DNA of 64,000 bases. It comes from Delphinapterus leucas (lineage: Eukaryota > Chordata > Mammalia > Artiodactyla > Monodontidae). Positions 63,691 to 64,000 of this stretch are shown here, in pieces. The notes under the pieces are model-generated. The model did no database searches and was not told the DNA's origin. It saw only the letters and a list, made by a program, of their open reading frames with translations. The position numbers were made by a program, and so were the translations under genes. Every line of letters begins with the position of its first letter. Within the stretch, counting starts at the first letter, position 1. Location: assembly GCF_002288925.2 (NCBI RefSeq), contig NW_022098050.1, positions 8,621,322-8,685,321 on the forward strand, given 5' to 3'.

Positions 63691-64000
63691 CAGGAAAGGA
63701 GTGGGCCTATTCAGAAGCAGCTGGCTCTCATCCGACATGGCTACATTTGGTCCTACCACTTTCAACAAGAAAAGTTAAGTAAAAAAAAAAAAACGTGATT
63801 CTTGAAGTGACACTACACTTCTCTTTCAAGAATGCCTCCTGTTGGATGTTGGAGGTTGAGCCCAAACTGCCAACCAGCTGTGTAAAGAAGGAAATGACCA
63901 TTCAGATGGATGATGGCTAAACCAACTCCTAGGGTGTGTTCTGTGCAATTCATGCTACATGGATCTTAGTGAAATATGCTTCCTATGCCCCAAAGCAGTA
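63691..64000. other. Unassigned sequence to the window edge
   Basis: No recognised gene. A 13-A run lies at 63780-63792. 63800-63910 may be the start of an old repeat that continues beyond the window. Nothing firm. Confidence 0.5.

Noticed and set aside
1..64000. A previously undescribed multi-gene system
   Set aside because: No intact gene other than fossil transposon coding sequence is visible on either strand, so no operon-like or multi-component system can be supported.

Overview
The window is mammalian nuclear DNA, and almost certainly from a cetacean or a close cetartiodactyl. The best evidence is a set of eight glutamate-tRNA-derived CHR-type SINEs (bodies near 4001, 13872, 25208, 26190, 31254, 41777, 45801 and 49579). 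These carry the head typical of whale and dolphin genomes, and several have sharp target-site duplications. Pan-mammalian MIR, L2, MER5A, MER20, MaLR and L1M fossils surround them. I found no protein-coding gene, tRNA, rRNA, CRISPR array or bacterial-type operon. The open reading frames are either decayed L1 ORF2 pieces or chance openings in repeats and non-coding DNA. The window reads as intergenic sequence or one very large intron.

Layout. 1-11.2 kb: L1 pieces, MIRs, an MLT2-like solo LTR with flanking duplications, and an L1 3' end nested in a MIR. 11.2-20.7 kb: mostly low-repeat DNA with hAT MITEs (MER5A, MER20, MER3-like), MIRs and one old LTR. 20.7-26.7 kb: a nested block with two MaLR LTRs inside a palindromic MITE, long antisense L2 tracts holding an LTR and a SINE, and a sense L2 holding an ERV LTR that itself holds a SINE. 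27-36.6 kb: a possible ancient palindromic DNA-transposon relic, and an antisense L2 split by a MaLR LTR and about 3 kb of old L1. 36.6-43.5 kb: low-repeat DNA with MER5A elements. 43.5-54.1 kb: about 7 kb of antisense L1M, then a sense L1 carrying three different solo LTRs. 54.8-61.2 kb: the most repeat-poor, AT-rich part, which looks like conserved non-coding (enhancer-type) DNA and contains two local duplications of about 110-120 bp. 61.4-64 kb: an L2 split by an inverted MaLR pair, and a MIR split by an ERV LTR.

Family names rest on recognition of consensus features by eye, so subfamily assignments and outer edges (often +/- 20-50 bp) are approximate. No gene network can be described. What the window shows is a layered insertion history, a few local duplications and several candidate regulatory stretches.
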